Shown piece after piece: positions 1 to 8,462 of a stretch of DNA of 64,000 nt. Below the pieces are notes generated by a model. That model was not told where the DNA came from. It was given only the letters and a program-made list of their open reading frames with translations, and made no database searches. Source of the stretch: Luteibacter pinisoli (GTDB lineage: Bacteria > Pseudomonadota > Gammaproteobacteria > Xanthomonadales > Rhodanobacteraceae); contig NZ_CP041046.1 in the NCBI RefSeq assembly GCF_006385595.1, forward strand, positions 682,001 through 746,000, read 5' to 3'. Both the position numbers and the translations under genes were made by a program. Position 1 is the stretch's first letter. Every line of letters begins with the position of its first letter.

Positions 1-418
1 CGTACTTCTGCTTGATCGGCCAGAGCAGGCGGCGGGCCTTGTCGAGGCTGACGTTATCCGGCCAGCTATTGAGCGGGGCGAAGCGTTGCTGGCCGCGACC
101 ACCGCCGCCACGGCCATCGCCGATGCGGTAGGTGCCGGCGCTGTGCCAGGCCATGCGGATAAAGAGGCCGCCGTAGTGGCCGAAGTCGGCCGGCCACCAG
201 TCCTGCGAATCCGTCATCAGGGCTTCGAGGTCTTTCTTCAGCGCGGCGTAGTCGAGCTTCTTGAAAGCCTCGGCGTAATTAAAGTGGGTGTCGAGCGGGT
301 TAGAGCGCGAGGAGTGCTGGTTGAGCAGATCGACTCGCAGCCGGTCGGGCCACCAGTCCTGGTTCGTCGTACCGCCGCCGGCGGCGTGGTTGAACGGGCA
401 TTTCGCTTCGTCCGACAT
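1..418 (-). CDS. katG: Catalase-peroxidase KatG, N-terminal part (cut by window edge)
   Basis: First 139 codons of a bifunctional haem catalase-peroxidase, which destroys hydrogen peroxide in the cytoplasm. The protein starts MSDEAKCPFNHAAGG. It has the haem distal-side motif RMAWHSAGTYR with R88, W91 and H92, followed by GDGRGGGGRGQQRFAPLNSW; this stretch is diagnostic of KatG. The ATG at 418-416 is preceded by AGGAGA at good spacing, so the start is secure. The gene runs off the left edge of the window, so the rest of the N-terminal peroxidase domain and the C-terminal domain are not visible. It is divergent from the methyltransferase gene at 611. A direct repeat in the shared promoter region may be part of an OxyR site. 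Confidence 0.95.
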   Translation of the reverse strand, partial: MSDEAKCPFNHAAGGGTTNQDWWPDRLRVDLLNQHSSRSNPLDTHFNYAEAFKKLDYAALKKDLEALMTDSQDWWPADFGHYGGLFIRMAWHSAGTYRIGDGRGGGGRGQQRFAPLNSWPDNVSLDKARRLLWPIKQKY

Positions 419-482
419 TGCGTCTCTCCTGGTGGTTGGCTGCGTAAACGACGGCGGGCGCCGACGTCTCGTGACTAACGCA

Positions 483-500
483 ATAGGTGGATCATAGGTG
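483..500. promoter_or_regulatory. Direct repeat in the katG divergent promoter (possible OxyR half-sites)
   Basis: ATAGGTG occurs at 483-489 and again at 494-500, one helical turn (11 bp) apart, 65-82 bp upstream of the katG start. OxyR sites are built from ATAG-type elements with about this phasing, and katG is a classic OxyR target. The inverted CTAT partners of a full site are not clearly present, so this is only a suggestion. Confidence 0.25.
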
Positions 501-610
501 TGACATGAACATTGCAGAAATTGATTGATTAGATCGGGTCCATCGGCTGCGCCTATCAAACAGCCGTTTAGGCACCTGTGTCGTGGCCGTTTTTGCCCTA
601 CGATCCGCAC

Positions 611-1447
611 ATGACGACTTCGACCTCAGAAAAGACGCAGCGTGGCAGCCTGTCCGTCGTGGGCATGGGTATGACCCTCGGCTCGCACCTGACGCCCATC
701 TCGCGCAGCTCGATCGAGCAGGCGGATGTGGTGTTTGCCGCCCTGTCGGACAACCTGGTGGAAGAGTGGCTCAAGCGCATGAACCCGGATATGCGCAGCC
801 TGCAGGGTTACTACGCCGAGGGTAAGTCGCGGATGCAGACTTACCGGGAGTGGCTTGAGGTGATCATGGCCGAGGTCCGGGCAGGGAAGCGGGTGTGCGT
901 CGTGTTCTATGGCCACCCCGGCATCTTCGCGTGGACGCCTCATATGGCCATCGAGACGGCCCGGGCGGAGGGCTTCGCAGCACATATGGAGGCGGGCGTC
1001 TCGTCCGAAGACTGCCTGTATGCCGACGTCGGCATCGACCCGGGCCGGTTCGGCTGCCAGCACTTCGAGGCCAGCCAGTTCATGCTTTACGACCGGCAGC
1101 TCGACAACGCCGGCTACGTGATCCTGTGGCAGGTGGGGCTGGTGGGTGATACCACGCTGGCCCGTTTGAGTCCCACGGGCGCCGCGTACAGGCAGGTCCT
1201 TGTCGACCGACTCCAGCGGGACTACCCCCTGGACCACGAGGTCATCGTTTACCGCTGCGCCACCTTGCCGATCGATGCCCCGCGGATCGACCGGGTGGCG
1301 CTCCGCGACCTGCCGGCCATCGAGGTGACGGTGGCGGACACGATCATCCTGCCCCCGGCCCGGGAAATGCGGCCGGTGCCCGAGGTCTGGGCCCGTGTGA
1401 AGGCCCTCGATGAAGAACAGATAGACCGTCACGCAACCGTGACATAA
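611..1447 (+). CDS. SonM-like peptide backbone N-methyltransferase (split borosin family, tetrapyrrole-methylase fold)
   Basis: A 278-residue SAM-dependent methyltransferase of the tetrapyrrole methylase fold. It closely resembles the SonM class, which alpha-N-methylates the backbone of a separate precursor peptide, rather than CobA/CbiF enzymes. Supporting features are the N-terminal strand SLSVVGMGMTLGSHL (residues 13-27), the ISRSSIEQADVVF helix (30-42), the substrate-side LQGYYAEG...RMQTY segment (64-78) with Y67, Y68, R74 and Y78, the SAM-site motif YGHPGIF (100-106), EASQFM, and DHEVIVY. The length matches stand-alone SonM-type enzymes, not the fungal OphMA fusions. I place the start at ATG 611; an in-frame GTG at 578 would add 11 unconserved residues. 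TACGAT at 599-604 could be a -10 box giving a nearly leaderless mRNA. The likely substrate is encoded 50 bp downstream. Confidence 0.85.
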   Translation: MTTSTSEKTQRGSLSVVGMGMTLGSHLTPISRSSIEQADVVFAALSDNLVEEWLKRMNPDMRSLQGYYAEGKSRMQTYREWLEVIMAEVRAGKRVCVVFYGHPGIFAWTPHMAIETARAEGFAAHMEAGVSSEDCLYADVGIDPGRFGCQHFEASQFMLYDRQLDNAGYVILWQVGLVGDTTLARLSPTGAAYRQVLVDRLQRDYPLDHEVIVYRCATLPIDAPRIDRVALRDLPAIEVTVADTIILPPAREMRPVPEVWARVKALDEEQIDRHATVT

Positions 1448-1497
1448 TCGACAGAACGCAAGGGGCAGGGGCCATCCGCGTTCCAGGGGAAAATAAG

Positions 1498-1812
1498 ATG
1501 TCCGATTCGATCGATCTGCTCGAAGCCGTCGGCCGTGACGCGTCGCTGCGTCGCCTGCCGCCGGATGAACTCGCCCGTCGCCTGAAGGAAGCCGGCGCGT
1601 CTGACGTACTCGCTTCGGCCGCCGTGCAGCAGGACAGTGCCGTGCTTTGCGAGGAATTCGGCGCCCGGTTCATGGGCCAGCCGAACTCCGGCAACCTGCC
1701 GTTCCGCGACGAGCCGCAGCCGTTCAAGGTCCCCTCCCCGGGCGAAACCGAGGAAGAGGGTGAACAGGACGGTGAGCAGCAGAGCCTGCCGGCGTCCTCC
1801 CAGGTCCACTGA
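1498..1812 (+). CDS. Putative split-borosin precursor or partner peptide with borosin-binding-domain-like N-terminus
   Basis: A 104-residue protein encoded 50 bp after the methyltransferase. Residues 5-57 look like a small helical bundle: IDLLEAVGRDASLRRLPPDE followed by a second and third helix up to CEEFGAR. The VGRDASL element at 11-17 parallels the N-terminal LGQDAQL-type element of SonA, the precursor used by SonM in Shewanella; that comparison is from memory, not a search. The region after residue 58 changes character: GQPNSGNLPFRDEPQPFKVP, then a strongly acidic Glu/Gln/Gly stretch (83-95) and a short LPASSQVH tail. If it is a precursor, the core would lie in this C-terminal half. No obvious SonA-like hydrophobic core is present, so it could instead be a modified regulatory protein. 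AGGGGA upstream supports the ATG. Confidence 0.65.
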   Translation: MSDSIDLLEAVGRDASLRRLPPDELARRLKEAGASDVLASAAVQQDSAVLCEEFGARFMGQPNSGNLPFRDEPQPFKVPSPGETEEEGEQDGEQQSLPASSQVH

Positions 1813-1822
1813 GGGAACCCTC

Positions 1823-3595
1823 ATGGTCGCCATGCTCGGCCGACACGCAAGAACCTGGCTCGTAGGGGTCATCCTCGCGTGCTCGGCAGGGCAGGTTTGG
1901 GCTGAGGCGACGATCAAGGACGTCACGACGTTCCTTGATCAGGCCGAAGCCGTCCGCATGACGGACTCCGCTCGATACGCTGCGATGCTTACGCAGCTGC
2001 ATGCCGACAATCCACCGATGACACCGGTGCAGCGTTGGCGGCTCCGCTACCTGGATGCTGCCCAGGCACAGTTCCTGGGCCACTACGCCGAGGCCGAGAA
2101 GGGCCTGCGTGATGTCATCGACCATTCGGGGCATCCCGGCCTAAGCGCACGGGCGATGGGCATGTTGCTGCAGAACCTGAGCACCAACCATCGCTACGAG
2201 GAGATGTTCACCCTGGCAAAACGTGGCGTAGCCGCCCTGCCGGGGCTGAAGGATACGGTGGCCCGCCATTCGCTCCTCTCCAATCTCTCGCAGGCCACGA
2301 ATTTCGCGGGACACCCCGAAATCGCCATCCAGTACGCGCAGATGATTCGTACGGATCTGTTGCCCGGCGAATCGCCTTGCATCTCCATGGCCGTCGAAAT
2401 GGCCGCGCGCTACACCCAGAAGACCCTCGCATCGGACAGCCAGGAGCTCGCGCGTGGGATCGAGGCCTGCACGGCTTACGGGTCGCCGGTCATGGCGAAC
2501 ATGATGTGGTTGACCAAGAGCACGCGCCTTATCGAAGAAGGAGATCCGGAGGCCGGGTTGGCTCTTCTGGATCGCATCGCGCCGTCCGTTGAACGCGAAG
2601 GCTACTTTGCGGGGCGGGCCGCGCTCTACAGCCAGCGCGGTAATGCCTACCTCGCCGTTGGGCGCTACGACGACGCGCGTAAAGCCGCCCAGGCCGCCGT
2701 CGATCTGTTCAAGCCGGGCGATCTGGACAACTTCCTGATCGATGCGTACCACGTGCTCTACGAAGTGGCAAAGCGCGAAAAGAAAGACGCTGTTGCCCTG
2801 ATCTATTACCAGAAGTTCGCCGACCAGGAACGCGGCAATCTCGACGATCTCAGCGCACGCGCGTTGGCCTACGCGGCCGTCGAGCAGCGTGCCCTCTTGC
2901 AGGGCCTCGAAGCGGACAAGCTTACGCAACAGAACAGCGTCCTGAAGCTCGAAAAGGACCTCACCGCCAGGGCGGTCGAAAATGGCCGGCTGTACATCGC
3001 GCTGTTGCTGGCGCTACTCGGCTCAGTCACCTTCTGGCTCTACCGGATCAAGCGCTCGCAGCTTCGCTTCATGCACCTGTCGCACCATGACGGGCTGACC
3101 GGCGTCCTGAACCACCAGCACTTCATGACCGAGCTCGAGCGGTCGTTACACGATCTTGAACGCCGCAACGCGCCGGCTTGCCTCGTCCTGCTGGACCTCG
3201 ACCATTTCAAGCAGGTGAACGACACCTACGGCCACGCCATCGGCGACGTCGTGCTCAAGCGCGCGACGGCCACGTGCTGCCAGCAGCTGCGCCGTGCCGA
3301 CCTGTTCGGCCGCCTGGGCGGGGAGGAGTTCGGCATCCTGCTACACGAATGCCATCCTGAGCAGGGCCTGGTCATTGCCAACTGCATCCGTGCGGCGATC
3401 GAAGCCACGCCGGTGACCATCGATGGGCACGTCGTGAAGTATTCCGCGAGCATTGGCGTCGCCTGCACCATGATTTCCGGCTACGGCCTGCAGAGCCTGC
3501 GTCGCGAAGCCGATGCCGCGCTGTATCGCGCCAAGGGCGCCGGCCGTAACCGTGTGATGACCGACCTGTTGGGCGACGGGCTCGTCGGGGCGTGA
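1823..3595 (+). CDS. Membrane diguanylate cyclase with TPR-like periplasmic region (GGDEF)
   Basis: A 590-residue sensor-type diguanylate cyclase that would make cyclic di-GMP from GTP. It has a signal peptide (residues 1-27, ending VWAEA) and a long helical region with TPR-like pairs (about 45-335) predicted to lie in the periplasm. A coiled segment precedes one membrane helix (about 390-408, YIALLLALLGSVTFWLYRI). The cytoplasmic GGDEF domain starts at SHHDGLTG. The active site reads GGEEF (499-503), which is catalytically competent, and the inhibitory RxxD site is present as RRAD five residues before it. The start is ATG 1823, 10 bp after the precursor stop, so it is probably cotranscribed with the methyltransferase and precursor. 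A longer upstream frame overlaps the precursor and is rejected. The next gene is a paralogue. Confidence 0.9.
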   Translation: MVAMLGRHARTWLVGVILACSAGQVWAEATIKDVTTFLDQAEAVRMTDSARYAAMLTQLHADNPPMTPVQRWRLRYLDAAQAQFLGHYAEAEKGLRDVIDHSGHPGLSARAMGMLLQNLSTNHRYEEMFTLAKRGVAALPGLKDTVARHSLLSNLSQATNFAGHPEIAIQYAQMIRTDLLPGESPCISMAVEMAARYTQKTLASDSQELARGIEACTAYGSPVMANMMWLTKSTRLIEEGDPEAGLALLDRIAPSVEREGYFAGRAALYSQRGNAYLAVGRYDDARKAAQAAVDLFKPGDLDNFLIDAYHVLYEVAKREKKDAVALIYYQKFADQERGNLDDLSARALAYAAVEQRALLQGLEADKLTQQNSVLKLEKDLTARAVENGRLYIALLLALLGSVTFWLYRIKRSQLRFMHLSHHDGLTGVLNHQHFMTELERSLHDLERRNAPACLVLLDLDHFKQVNDTYGHAIGDVVLKRATATCCQQLRRADLFGRLGGEEFGILLHECHPEQGLVIANCIRAAIEATPVTIDGHVVKYSASIGVACTMISGYGLQSLRREADAALYRAKGAGRNRVMTDLLGDGLVGA

Positions 3596-5343
3596 AAGTG
3601 TCATGGTTCGCATGCGTGGCCTTCGCGTGCCTGCTGTTGATGGCCGGCCGGACGTCGTCGACGATCGAGTCCGTGGACGCTTACCTCACGCGCGCCGAAG
3701 ACGTCCGCCTCACGGACCACACCCGGTTCGCCGCCATGCTGGCGCAGATCCATGCCGAGAAGTCCTCGCTGACGGTGGCGCAGCAATGGCGCCTGCGTTA
3801 CCTGGACGCGTGGGAAGACCAGTTCACCGGGCAGTACGCCAAGGCCGAAGCCGGGTATCGGGACATCATCGACCGCTCTGGTGATAGCACGCTGGCGGCG
3901 AAGTCCACCGGCCTTTTGCTCTCCACGCTGGCGGCGACCCGGCGCTACGAAGATGCATTCCACCTGGCCAAGCGCGCCGTCGTGCTGCTGGGCGAGGTGC
4001 GCGACCCGATGGCCCGCTACAGCTTGCTGGCGAACCTCTCGCAGACGCTGAACTTCGCCGGCCATCCGGAAATCGCGCTGCGCTATGCGCGCATGATGGC
4101 GGACGACGTCCCGCCCGGCGAAACGACCTGTCGTCCGATCACGCTCTCTCTCGCAGCGCGGTACAGCACGCACACGCTGAAGCCGACCGATCCCGACTTC
4201 AGCCGCGGCATCGAGGCCTGCACCACCGCCGGCCAGCCCGTGCTCGCCAACGCCATCTGGCTCACCCAGTCCGAGCTGCTGGTCGAGGCGCACGAGCCGC
4301 AGAAAGCACTGGCGATCCTTGATCAGGTGGCGGCTTCGGTCAGGGAGACGCATTATTTCCCGGCCAATGTCTCGATGACCGTCCAGCGCGCGACCGCCTA
4401 CCAACAGCTGGGGCGCGACGACGACGCACGGCAGGCGGCCCTTGCGGCAGTCGGCATGTACGAGCATGCGGACACCGACGAATACCAGCGCGACGCCTAC
4501 AAGGTGCTTTACGAAGTGGAGAAGCGAGCGGGCAACATGGCCCCCGCGTTGTCGTACTACCAGAAGTACGCCGAGCAGGAGCGTGGTTACCTCAACGACG
4601 TCAGTGCACGCGCCCTTGCCTATGAGGCGGTAGAGCAGCGCACCCTCGTGCAGAAACTGGAGGCGGAGAAGCTGTCGCGCCAGAACGACCTGCTGGAACT
4701 GGAACAGGCCATCACCCTCAAGGCGGTGGAAACCAGCCGGCTGTACATCGCCTTGCTCGCCGCCGTGCTGGGCTCGGTGGTGTTCTGGCTGTTTCGCGTC
4801 AAGCGCTCGCAGCTGCGATTCCGGGAACTGTCACACCACGATGGACTGACAGGCATCTACAACCACCAGCACTTCATGGACGAACTGGAAGCGGTGCTCA
4901 ACGACATGTCGCACCGCCAGGCGCCCGTTTGTCTCGTCATGCTAGACCTGGACCACTTCAAGGCCGTGAATGACACCTACGGCCATTCGATCGGCGATGC
5001 CGTCCTGCGTCATGTGGTCGGCCTTTGCCAGCAACATCTGCGCCCGGAAGATGTCTTCGGAAGGCTGGGCGGCGAGGAGTTCGGTGTGTTGCTGCCCGGC
5101 TGTGATCTCGCCCAGGGCACCGCGATTGCCGACGCGATGCGCGCGTCGCTTGCCGCCTCGCCGGTGCAGATCGATGGCAAGGTCGTCTCCTGTTCGACCA
5201 GCGCGGGCGTCGCGTTCTCGGGGACCTCGGGCTACGACCTCAAGCAGCTTCGTCGGGATGCGGACACCGCGCTGTATGGCGCCAAGCGATCGGGCCGAAA
5301 CCGGGTGGTTGCCGTCACGACGGGCGGCTCGCTCAAAGCCTGA
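3592..5343 (+). CDS. Second paralogous membrane diguanylate cyclase (GGDEF)
   Basis: A 583-residue paralogue of the preceding gene with the same architecture. It has an N-terminal signal (MKVSWFACVAFACLLLMAG), a TPR-like region with shared phrases such as QWRLRYLDAWEDQF and NLSQTLNFAGHPEIALRYARMM, a membrane helix (YIALLAAVLGSVVFWLFRV) and a GGDEF domain. The catalytic GGEEF is at 493-497, preceded by the RPED I-site, so product-inhibited c-di-GMP synthesis is expected. The GTG start overlaps the previous stop in a GTGA junction, implying translational coupling. The pair is a tandem duplication that has diverged mainly in the sensory half, which suggests the two copies respond to different ligands or partners. 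Confidence 0.9.
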   Translation: MKVSWFACVAFACLLLMAGRTSSTIESVDAYLTRAEDVRLTDHTRFAAMLAQIHAEKSSLTVAQQWRLRYLDAWEDQFTGQYAKAEAGYRDIIDRSGDSTLAAKSTGLLLSTLAATRRYEDAFHLAKRAVVLLGEVRDPMARYSLLANLSQTLNFAGHPEIALRYARMMADDVPPGETTCRPITLSLAARYSTHTLKPTDPDFSRGIEACTTAGQPVLANAIWLTQSELLVEAHEPQKALAILDQVAASVRETHYFPANVSMTVQRATAYQQLGRDDDARQAALAAVGMYEHADTDEYQRDAYKVLYEVEKRAGNMAPALSYYQKYAEQERGYLNDVSARALAYEAVEQRTLVQKLEAEKLSRQNDLLELEQAITLKAVETSRLYIALLAAVLGSVVFWLFRVKRSQLRFRELSHHDGLTGIYNHQHFMDELEAVLNDMSHRQAPVCLVMLDLDHFKAVNDTYGHSIGDAVLRHVVGLCQQHLRPEDVFGRLGGEEFGVLLPGCDLAQGTAIADAMRASLAASPVQIDGKVVSCSTSAGVAFSGTSGYDLKQLRRDADTALYGAKRSGRNRVVAVTTGGSLKA

Positions 5344-8301
5344 TCAGGCCGGCCGCACGGGCGTCGATGCCGGTTCGGCCGGGTGCAGGTACGCCAGCAA
5401 TGCGTCGAACGCCATGGGCCTGGCCAGCTGGAAGCCTTGCACGAAGTCGCAGCCGGCGGCCATGAGCCACGCCTGCTGGGCCGGGTTCTCCACGCCCTCG
5501 GCCACCACCCCCATCCCCAGCGTATGCGCCAGCGTGATGATGGCTCGGCAGATCGAGGCCGAGCGCTCGTTGGCGTAGACATCGCTGACGAACACCCGAT
5601 CAATCTTCAACGCATCGATCGGCAGGTCGCGCAGGTACGCCATGCTGGAGAAACCCGTTCCGAAGTCGTCGAGGGACACGTGCGTGCCCTGCGCGCTGAG
5701 CCGACGCATCGCCGACATGGCCGAGCGGCGGTTGGCCATCAGGCTGCTTTCGGTCAGTTCGATGGCCAGCGCGCCGCGTGGCAGGGCGAAGCGCTCGATG
5801 ACGGCATGCACGTCGGCGGCGACGTCCGTGCGCTGGAACTGCACCGCCGAGACGTTGACGGCGATGGAAAGATGACCGTGGCCGGCGCGGGCCAGTGCCA
5901 CGTGGCAGCGCGCGGCTTCATCGAGCACCCAGCGGCCGATCTCGACGATGAGGCCGGTCTGTTCGCTGAGTGGAATGAACTCCTCCGGCGGGACGAAGGT
6001 GCCATCCGCGGCCGGCCAGCGCAGCAGGGCCTCGAGCTTTTCCACCTGCCCGGTGCTGGCATCAAGGATCGGCTGGAAGTGCAGCATGAACTCGTTCTGC
6101 TCGATGCCCTGGCGGATGCGTGACGCCATGCGCAGGCGTTCGATCGAGCGCTCGGCCATCGAGGGCTCGAAGGGGCGCATGAGGCCCTGGTTCTCGCCGT
6201 GGAAATGCGCCGCCATCGCGGCGGCGGCGATGATCTGCTCGGCGCTGCCACCGTCGGCCGGGTGCGTGGCGATACCGATCTCCGGATCCAGCGCATGCCA
6301 GGTGCCGTCGAGCAGCACGGGCTCGGACACCGCCGCCGTCAACGCGGCCGCCGCGCGCTCGCGCTTGTCCGGGTGCATCACGGCCAGCAGGAAGCGTTCG
6401 CTCGGGCGGTGCGCGGCCATGCCGAAATCCGTACCCAGGGTCGCAAAGCGCCGGCCCACCTGCTGCAACACCGTGCGTCCCGCTTCGAGGCCGTAGGTGT
6501 CGGCGATCAGGTCGAGGCCACGCAGGTGCACGTAGATCACTTCGTACCAGCGGCGCGTGCCGAAGCGGCGGTCGAGGAAATCCGATAGCGCTTCGGTGTT
6601 GGCGAGGCCGGTGAGCATGTCGTGCGTGGCACGCCACGCCAGGTCGCGTTCGGCGCGGGTGCGCTCGGTGACGTCTTCGGCCAGTACCAGGCGTGCGTGG
6701 TGGCCATTGAATTCCAGCACGGTGGTGTGGATGCGCACGTCGATCAGGCTGCCGTCCTTGCGCCGGTGCACCCAGGTGCGGCCCATCATCGTCGCGGTGT
6801 CGTGGGTGGCGAGGGCCTGCTGCAGCGGTGCGATTTCCGACTCGGGGCGGATGTCGATCACCGCCATGCGCAGGAATTCCGCGTGGGAGTAACCGTAGTT
6901 GCGCACCGCGGCCGCGTTCACCTCGAGGAAATCCAGGCTCTCGGTGTCGAACACCCAGGCGGGCAGGGGCGTGCGTTCGAACATCAGGCGGAAGCGCTGT
7001 TCGGCCTCGGCCAGCTGACGCTGGGTTTCGATGCGGTCGGTGGCGTCCACCGCCGTGCCGGTCATCGCCTTCTCGCCATCGGGTTCGATGATGGCGCCGG
7101 TGGTGGATATCCAGCGCTGCGTGCCATCGGGGCGCAGCCAGCGGAAGTCGAGGTTGAGGGTTTCGCCGCTTTTCCAGGCGTAGATGAAGTCCGCCTTGGT
7201 GCGTTCGACGTCCTCCGGGTGGATGTGGCGGAAGAACGTGGCGTCGTCGATGCCCTCGCTGGCGGCGACGCCCAGCATGGCTTCCACCTGCGTATCCCAT
7301 ACCACGCGATTGCGCCGTGCGTCGGCGCGCCACGTGCCCGTGTGGCCGAGTTTCTGCGCCTGGCGCCAGCGCTCGGTGGTCTCGGTCAGTTCGGCCACAT
7401 GGTGGCGTTGCGCGGTGTCCGCGCTGGTCACGCGGCGGTAGAGGAAGACAAAGCCCAGCCAGTACAGCACCCACACGGCGACGCTCACGCCGAGGAAGTT
7501 GTACCAGGGGCCCATGTAGTCGCGAACGGCGATCCCCACGCCCACGCCCAGCGGGTACGTCACCGGCTCGTTCGAGGCGACGAGGCGTTCGGTGTCGTCG
7601 AGCTTGCTCAGGCCGATGTCGCCGCCTTCGCGGTGTGGCTCGAAGAGCACGGACGCCGGCTGGCCGATCACATCGGCGGCCGAGCCGGCGCGGGCGACGA
7701 TGAGGGTGAAGCGGTCGATGATCGCCGTCGCCCCGTGGGGGCCGGCATCCACGTGGTCGACCACTTCCTGGAACTGGGACTGGTCGAGCCGGGCAAACAC
7801 CCAGCCGCCGGAGGCGAGGGGCAGGGCGACCGGCATGGCCCAGCGGCCATCCGGACCTTTGCCCAGGGGGCCCAGCGCCATCGGTGTCGGGTCGCTCGGG
7901 CGGGTGGTCGCCCATTCGCGGAGGTGCGGATCGGGGGTGCCCTGGGTGAGGGCGTGGCCGTCCGGATCGACCAGCATGAGGTCGCTCAGGCCGGATCGGC
8001 GTGCCACGACGCCCGCCAGTTTTCGCGCCACCAGCTCCGAGGATTGGCCTGGGGCGGCGCGCTGGATGTCCTGGGTGTCCACCGCCACGCCTTGCATGGC
8101 GCGCTGCAGCCCATGCAATTGCGCAATCAAAAGGTGTTGTGCGCCGCTGGCCAGGGCATGGCCCTGGCTGCGCGCGGACTCGGTGCGCCGGGTGTGGTCA
8201 TGGATCAGCACGGTGGCCAGGACGGCGCCCAGCGCCACGCCCACGACGATGCCCGCCGTGCGAATCAGGCGTACGGATTGACGGGACGCGAGATCTGCCA
8301 T
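5344..8301 (-). CDS. Membrane PAS-PAS-degenerate GGDEF-EAL protein, probable c-di-GMP phosphodiesterase
   Basis: A 985-residue signalling protein. One N-terminal membrane helix, an extracytoplasmic region of about 220 residues and a second helix (VAVWVLYWLGFVFLYRRV) are followed by two PAS domains (the first with WRADARRNRVVWD and the FRWLRPDGTQRW core; the second starting FRLMFERTPLPAWVFD). A GGDEF domain then carries RPSERF where GGDEF should be, so it is degenerate. The C-terminal EAL domain keeps EALLRW, AIELTES, LDDFGTGFSS and LKIDRVFV, so it should hydrolyse c-di-GMP. It is convergent with the two cyclase genes and abuts the stop of the second one. I chose ATG 8301 because CAGGGG lies upstream; an in-frame TTG at 8319 is less likely. 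Confidence 0.88.
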   Translation of the reverse strand: MADLASRQSVRLIRTAGIVVGVALGAVLATVLIHDHTRRTESARSQGHALASGAQHLLIAQLHGLQRAMQGVAVDTQDIQRAAPGQSSELVARKLAGVVARRSGLSDLMLVDPDGHALTQGTPDPHLREWATTRPSDPTPMALGPLGKGPDGRWAMPVALPLASGGWVFARLDQSQFQEVVDHVDAGPHGATAIIDRFTLIVARAGSAADVIGQPASVLFEPHREGGDIGLSKLDDTERLVASNEPVTYPLGVGVGIAVRDYMGPWYNFLGVSVAVWVLYWLGFVFLYRRVTSADTAQRHHVAELTETTERWRQAQKLGHTGTWRADARRNRVVWDTQVEAMLGVAASEGIDDATFFRHIHPEDVERTKADFIYAWKSGETLNLDFRWLRPDGTQRWISTTGAIIEPDGEKAMTGTAVDATDRIETQRQLAEAEQRFRLMFERTPLPAWVFDTESLDFLEVNAAAVRNYGYSHAEFLRMAVIDIRPESEIAPLQQALATHDTATMMGRTWVHRRKDGSLIDVRIHTTVLEFNGHHARLVLAEDVTERTRAERDLAWRATHDMLTGLANTEALSDFLDRRFGTRRWYEVIYVHLRGLDLIADTYGLEAGRTVLQQVGRRFATLGTDFGMAAHRPSERFLLAVMHPDKRERAAAALTAAVSEPVLLDGTWHALDPEIGIATHPADGGSAEQIIAAAAMAAHFHGENQGLMRPFEPSMAERSIERLRMASRIRQGIEQNEFMLHFQPILDASTGQVEKLEALLRWPAADGTFVPPEEFIPLSEQTGLIVEIGRWVLDEAARCHVALARAGHGHLSIAVNVSAVQFQRTDVAADVHAVIERFALPRGALAIELTESSLMANRRSAMSAMRRLSAQGTHVSLDDFGTGFSSMAYLRDLPIDALKIDRVFVSDVYANERSASICRAIITLAHTLGMGVVAEGVENPAQQAWLMAAGCDFVQGFQLARPMAFDALLAYLHPAEPASTPVRPA

Positions 8302-8462
8302 GACACCCCTGCCGTGCAACGGATCCCCCCGAGATCCGCGGTGGACACGTTTAGCACACCTGTAGCGATTTCGTGTGCAAGAACGGATACGGCCAAGGTG
8401 ATCCAGGGTCGATGGCGCTATGCTTTCAGGCCTGAGGCCTCTTCTATCCCCAAGGAGTTCCC

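Noticed and set aside
578..610. GTG start at 578 for the methyltransferase
   Set aside because: Adds MSWPFLPYDPH, which does not resemble SonM-type N-termini; ATG 611 places the conserved strand at the usual distance. Not fully excluded, since AGG lies upstream of the GTG.
1637..1822. N-terminal extension of the first GGDEF protein overlapping the small borosin-like gene
   Set aside because: The extension is Arg/Ser-rich and would bury the signal peptide. ATG 1823 gives a proper signal sequence directly after the preceding stop.
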